Below, piece after piece: positions 61,561-64,000 of a DNA stretch of 64,000 nt. The notes under the pieces are model-generated. The model made no database searches, was not told where the DNA came from, and saw only the letters and a program-made list of their open reading frames with translations. Location: NCBI GenBank assembly GCA_947652115.1, contig OX393566.1, positions 17,544,263 through 17,608,262 on the forward strand, in the 5' to 3' direction. The first letter of the stretch is position 1; each line of letters starts with the position of its first letter. Origin of the DNA: Blastomussa wellsi (taxonomy: Eukaryota; Cnidaria; Anthozoa; Scleractinia; Plerogyridae). The translations under genes and the position numbers were made by a program.

Positions 61561-62813
61561 AATTTCCTTTTTCAACAACATTGGCAGCAGGTCATTCCAT
61601 TCACGAAGACATTCGCGACATTCCATTCGCGACAGACAGCGTCTCTCTAAGACAAACTAATAGCCTTCAAGAAGTAAAGCTACAGCAGTATTTGGTTTAG
61701 TCGGACAAAGATAATTATCGTATCCGTGATAAGACGCAACAATAACTTGCAATAGTTCAATGAAACAGCCAGGCCCGGCCCCACAATGTAAAATGCAAGT
61801 AAGATAAATCTCACAGTAAATCTCACACTTTGTCTTTCTAAAGCAAATTAAGAGAGCTAAAAGAAAGTCTTGCATTAGATATGATCCAAAATAAACTACA
61901 TGTAACAGCAAATGATAAATTATAGAGGTGTCAGACTCTACACGAAAGCGTCAGATAACAACGGAAATCATGCAGCCCTATGACCTCTTAACATTTTCTG
62001 TACAACGCTAAAACGGATCTATTCTTATTCATAGTCCTCCTCATGACACAGAATTATTGCCCTTAAGAAACAAGTGCGAAGCAAGAAAACGGTCGAAAGA
62101 TCGAAATCGAAAAAGGAACGGCAAATCAGTACAAATGTCACGGCACGTAGGAGTCGCGCAGGCTTGTCAACATTTTTACACTTTCCACTTCTTCGATCGA
62201 TATCACCGAAAACTCCTAGCCTTCTTCTCAAATTTCCAAAACTCCAAGCATGTTCAAGAAAATCCCGACGAACAATTGAAGTCCAGAATCTCCTTCAAAA
62301 CATAGCGTAGATCTGCTTCGTGTGTCACTGCTTCGGATCGACCTTTCCGCCATCTTTGATTAGAAGACCGCTGATCATGGATATAGCGGGCTGTGAGAAC
62401 ACTCGGCCGTCATCAAACATTTTGTTGTCAATTACAATTTTGTATGAGAACGATCGGCCGGTCGTTCTCACAGCGTTTTTGAAATTCAAATGTATTTGGT
62501 ATTGAAATCAAAACTCTGATTTTATTCTTTGTGTTTTTTTATTTACTTATTTTTTGTAAATATACTCTAGTTTATTTTTGTTTTTTCATTTCCGAAACAT
62601 GTTTCTCAATTTTTTTTTCATTTTTTTTTAATCAAAATTAAATTTATTTTAAAACATTTGTAGTATATCCCTTTTATTTTTTTATATATTTTTTTTATTT
62701 TTCAGAAAAAAAAAATTATTCAACGAAAAAGTGTTTTTTTCTTCGCTTTTTCTTCGAATATTTTAGAATTTGGCCCAATTTTTCTGTGAGAACAGTCGGC
62801 CACCATATTAGAG

Positions 62814-64000
62814 ACGAAGACTTTACAAAGGACGGCTGGCAGCAAAACAATATGTTAACTGAGGGCGCGTCAGTACCATTTCCTTGAGCTCGTTTAACAT
62901 TCCGTCAAGGTGCCCTTGTTGAAGCTTGTTGAAGATTCAGCTGTCAACCCACTTCAGCGATCCTTAAATACAAATACAGAAAAAGAAACCGCTTCGGCAA
63001 ACAGACGAAAAACATTAAGCGCTGGACGTTTACGTAAAACGCGTGGTTTAGCGATCAATTCGCTGGAGAGGAAAAAATGAGAAAAATTCTGGAACCAGTG
63101 TGTGGGCATATATCGGGATATGGACCAACTTTGAATCAAGACCCCATTAAAATGAAACGACTTTTCAGTCGGGGCGAAACAGTTTCGTGCGAACGGACTA
63201 AGATGAAAACTGCCGATTACCATGCAAGACCATGCAAATACTCACCATGTGGTTTTGAATGGCTTCATCATTTTACGTTTACATGTAATTTATCTTGTCC
63301 AAATGCCTGAATGTTCAAGCTGGGCAATTTGTGAGGTTATGCTTGCTTAAATACTAAAAGCTATACTTGTTATATACATGCAGAAATCTCAAGAATGGCT
63401 TTGTAATCTTGAAAATACCTATAGCATGTTATTTAAAATTATGGTAATACTTCCATACAGATGTTTTAATTATAAAGAGATGTGAATCTTCATTTTGTAA
63501 ATATCCTTCTCGCTACACAACGCAAATCTGTGAAGGAATTTTATATCACAACCTTGTATTGTTTATAAATTTTATTTATCCAACCATAATTTTGTACAGC
63601 TTAACAAGTTTAGGTGTACAGACACAAGCCATTTTTGGCGAAAAAAGGTTTCAGCCAAGATACCAGCCAGGGTCTCAGTGTTACTTGCTTGTGGTTAGCT
63701 GTCACCAAGGCACGCTTCTTTAACAGCTTGTGGTTAACTTTCACTCTGGCCCTACTCTGGTTTGCTTCCTCGGCTCGAATCCAAGGAAATTTAAGAATAC
63801 TCTAAGGAATGACAAATTTGAAGGGATAATAGTTTATATCTTTGCCCTTAGATAGTTCTGAGGGGAATGGCACCGTGATATAATTATCATTCTTGTCTCT
63901 TCAAAAACAAAATAGGGTGAAAGGTAATCCATTTGGTTATCTATGGATCTAAGAAGAGGGAAAGCAATGTTAAATCAAATAGTCATGCTGGGTTTAATAT
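62814..64000. other. Right flank, no gene recognised
   Basis: Only short frames. A minus-strand frame at 62954-63223 and a plus-strand frame at 63077-63310 overlap each other and have no recognisable family. Confidence 0.45.

Larger units (their letters stand above)
60167..62807. mobile_element. 2.6-kb non-autonomous DNA transposon with ~600-bp terminal inverted repeats
   Basis: The left arm 60167-60768 is the reverse complement of 62232-62807 with few differences; ends are TATGGTGGCCGACTGTTCTC and its mirror GAGAACAGTCGGCCACCATA. TTAGAG flanks both ends (60161-60166, 62808-62813); if the element ends at 62805 the duplication is 8 bp, TATTAGAG. The interior has no transposase-like frame. It holds a hairpin at 61013-61108 and a LINE tail at about 61335-61560. 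Confidence 0.88.

Overview
The window looks like nuclear DNA of a cnidarian, most likely an anthozoan such as a coral or sea anemone. It is AT-rich, has spliced genes with long introns, and carries dense mobile DNA: Ty3/Gypsy, DIRS-like, Penelope-like with GIY-YIG, non-LTR, Polinton/Maverick and many short terminal-inverted-repeat elements. It also contains a spliced gene for a secreted EGF plus uromodulin-type (D8C) protein of a sort common in cnidarians. No bacterial or organellar genes were seen.

Layout. 1-2009: 5' part of a Ty3/Gypsy retrotransposon on the minus strand, gag-protease-RT in one uninterrupted reading frame that runs off the window, with a candidate LTR. 2010-14349: mostly non-coding, with two or three weak exon-like stretches, short inverted-repeat elements and an 89-bp tandem repeat. 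14350-18556: a long inverted repeat enclosing a truncated DIRS-like gag and RT. 18718-19556: non-LTR 3' end and a foldback element.

19899-41956 (minus strand) is the one host gene that can be reconstructed with confidence: signal-peptide exon, four single-exon calcium-binding-type EGF domains and a terminal D8C exon. All introns are phase 1 and the six exons sum to 341 codons plus stop. The intron between the third and fourth EGF exons (about 16 kb) holds a decayed Penelope-like element (23.7-24.85 kb) and, beyond a palindromic junction, a decayed Polinton/Maverick (about 25.1-36.9 kb).

The Polinton keeps its recognisable core: A32-type packaging ATPase, capsid-type protein fragment, retroviral-type integrase and protein-primed DNA polymerase B. 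It also keeps several small membrane or coiled-coil proteins and a left-end set of tiny accessory ORFs (zinc ribbon; two related ORFs with an LPPELRE motif). Almost every gene carries a frameshift or stop, and the right end is lost inside the polymerase gene, so it is a fossil.

42.6-59.3 kb is a tandem array of a 3-4 kb non-coding unit: three young copies (44790-55925) flanked by older diverged ones. The youngest copies differ by a 192-bp transposon insertion with a clean empty site and by a deletion between two ATT microsatellites. 58222-58550 is an 11-bp satellite with 33-bp higher-order structure. 60167-62807 is a 2.6-kb non-autonomous element with about 600-bp terminal inverted repeats. 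The last kilobase shows nothing recognisable.
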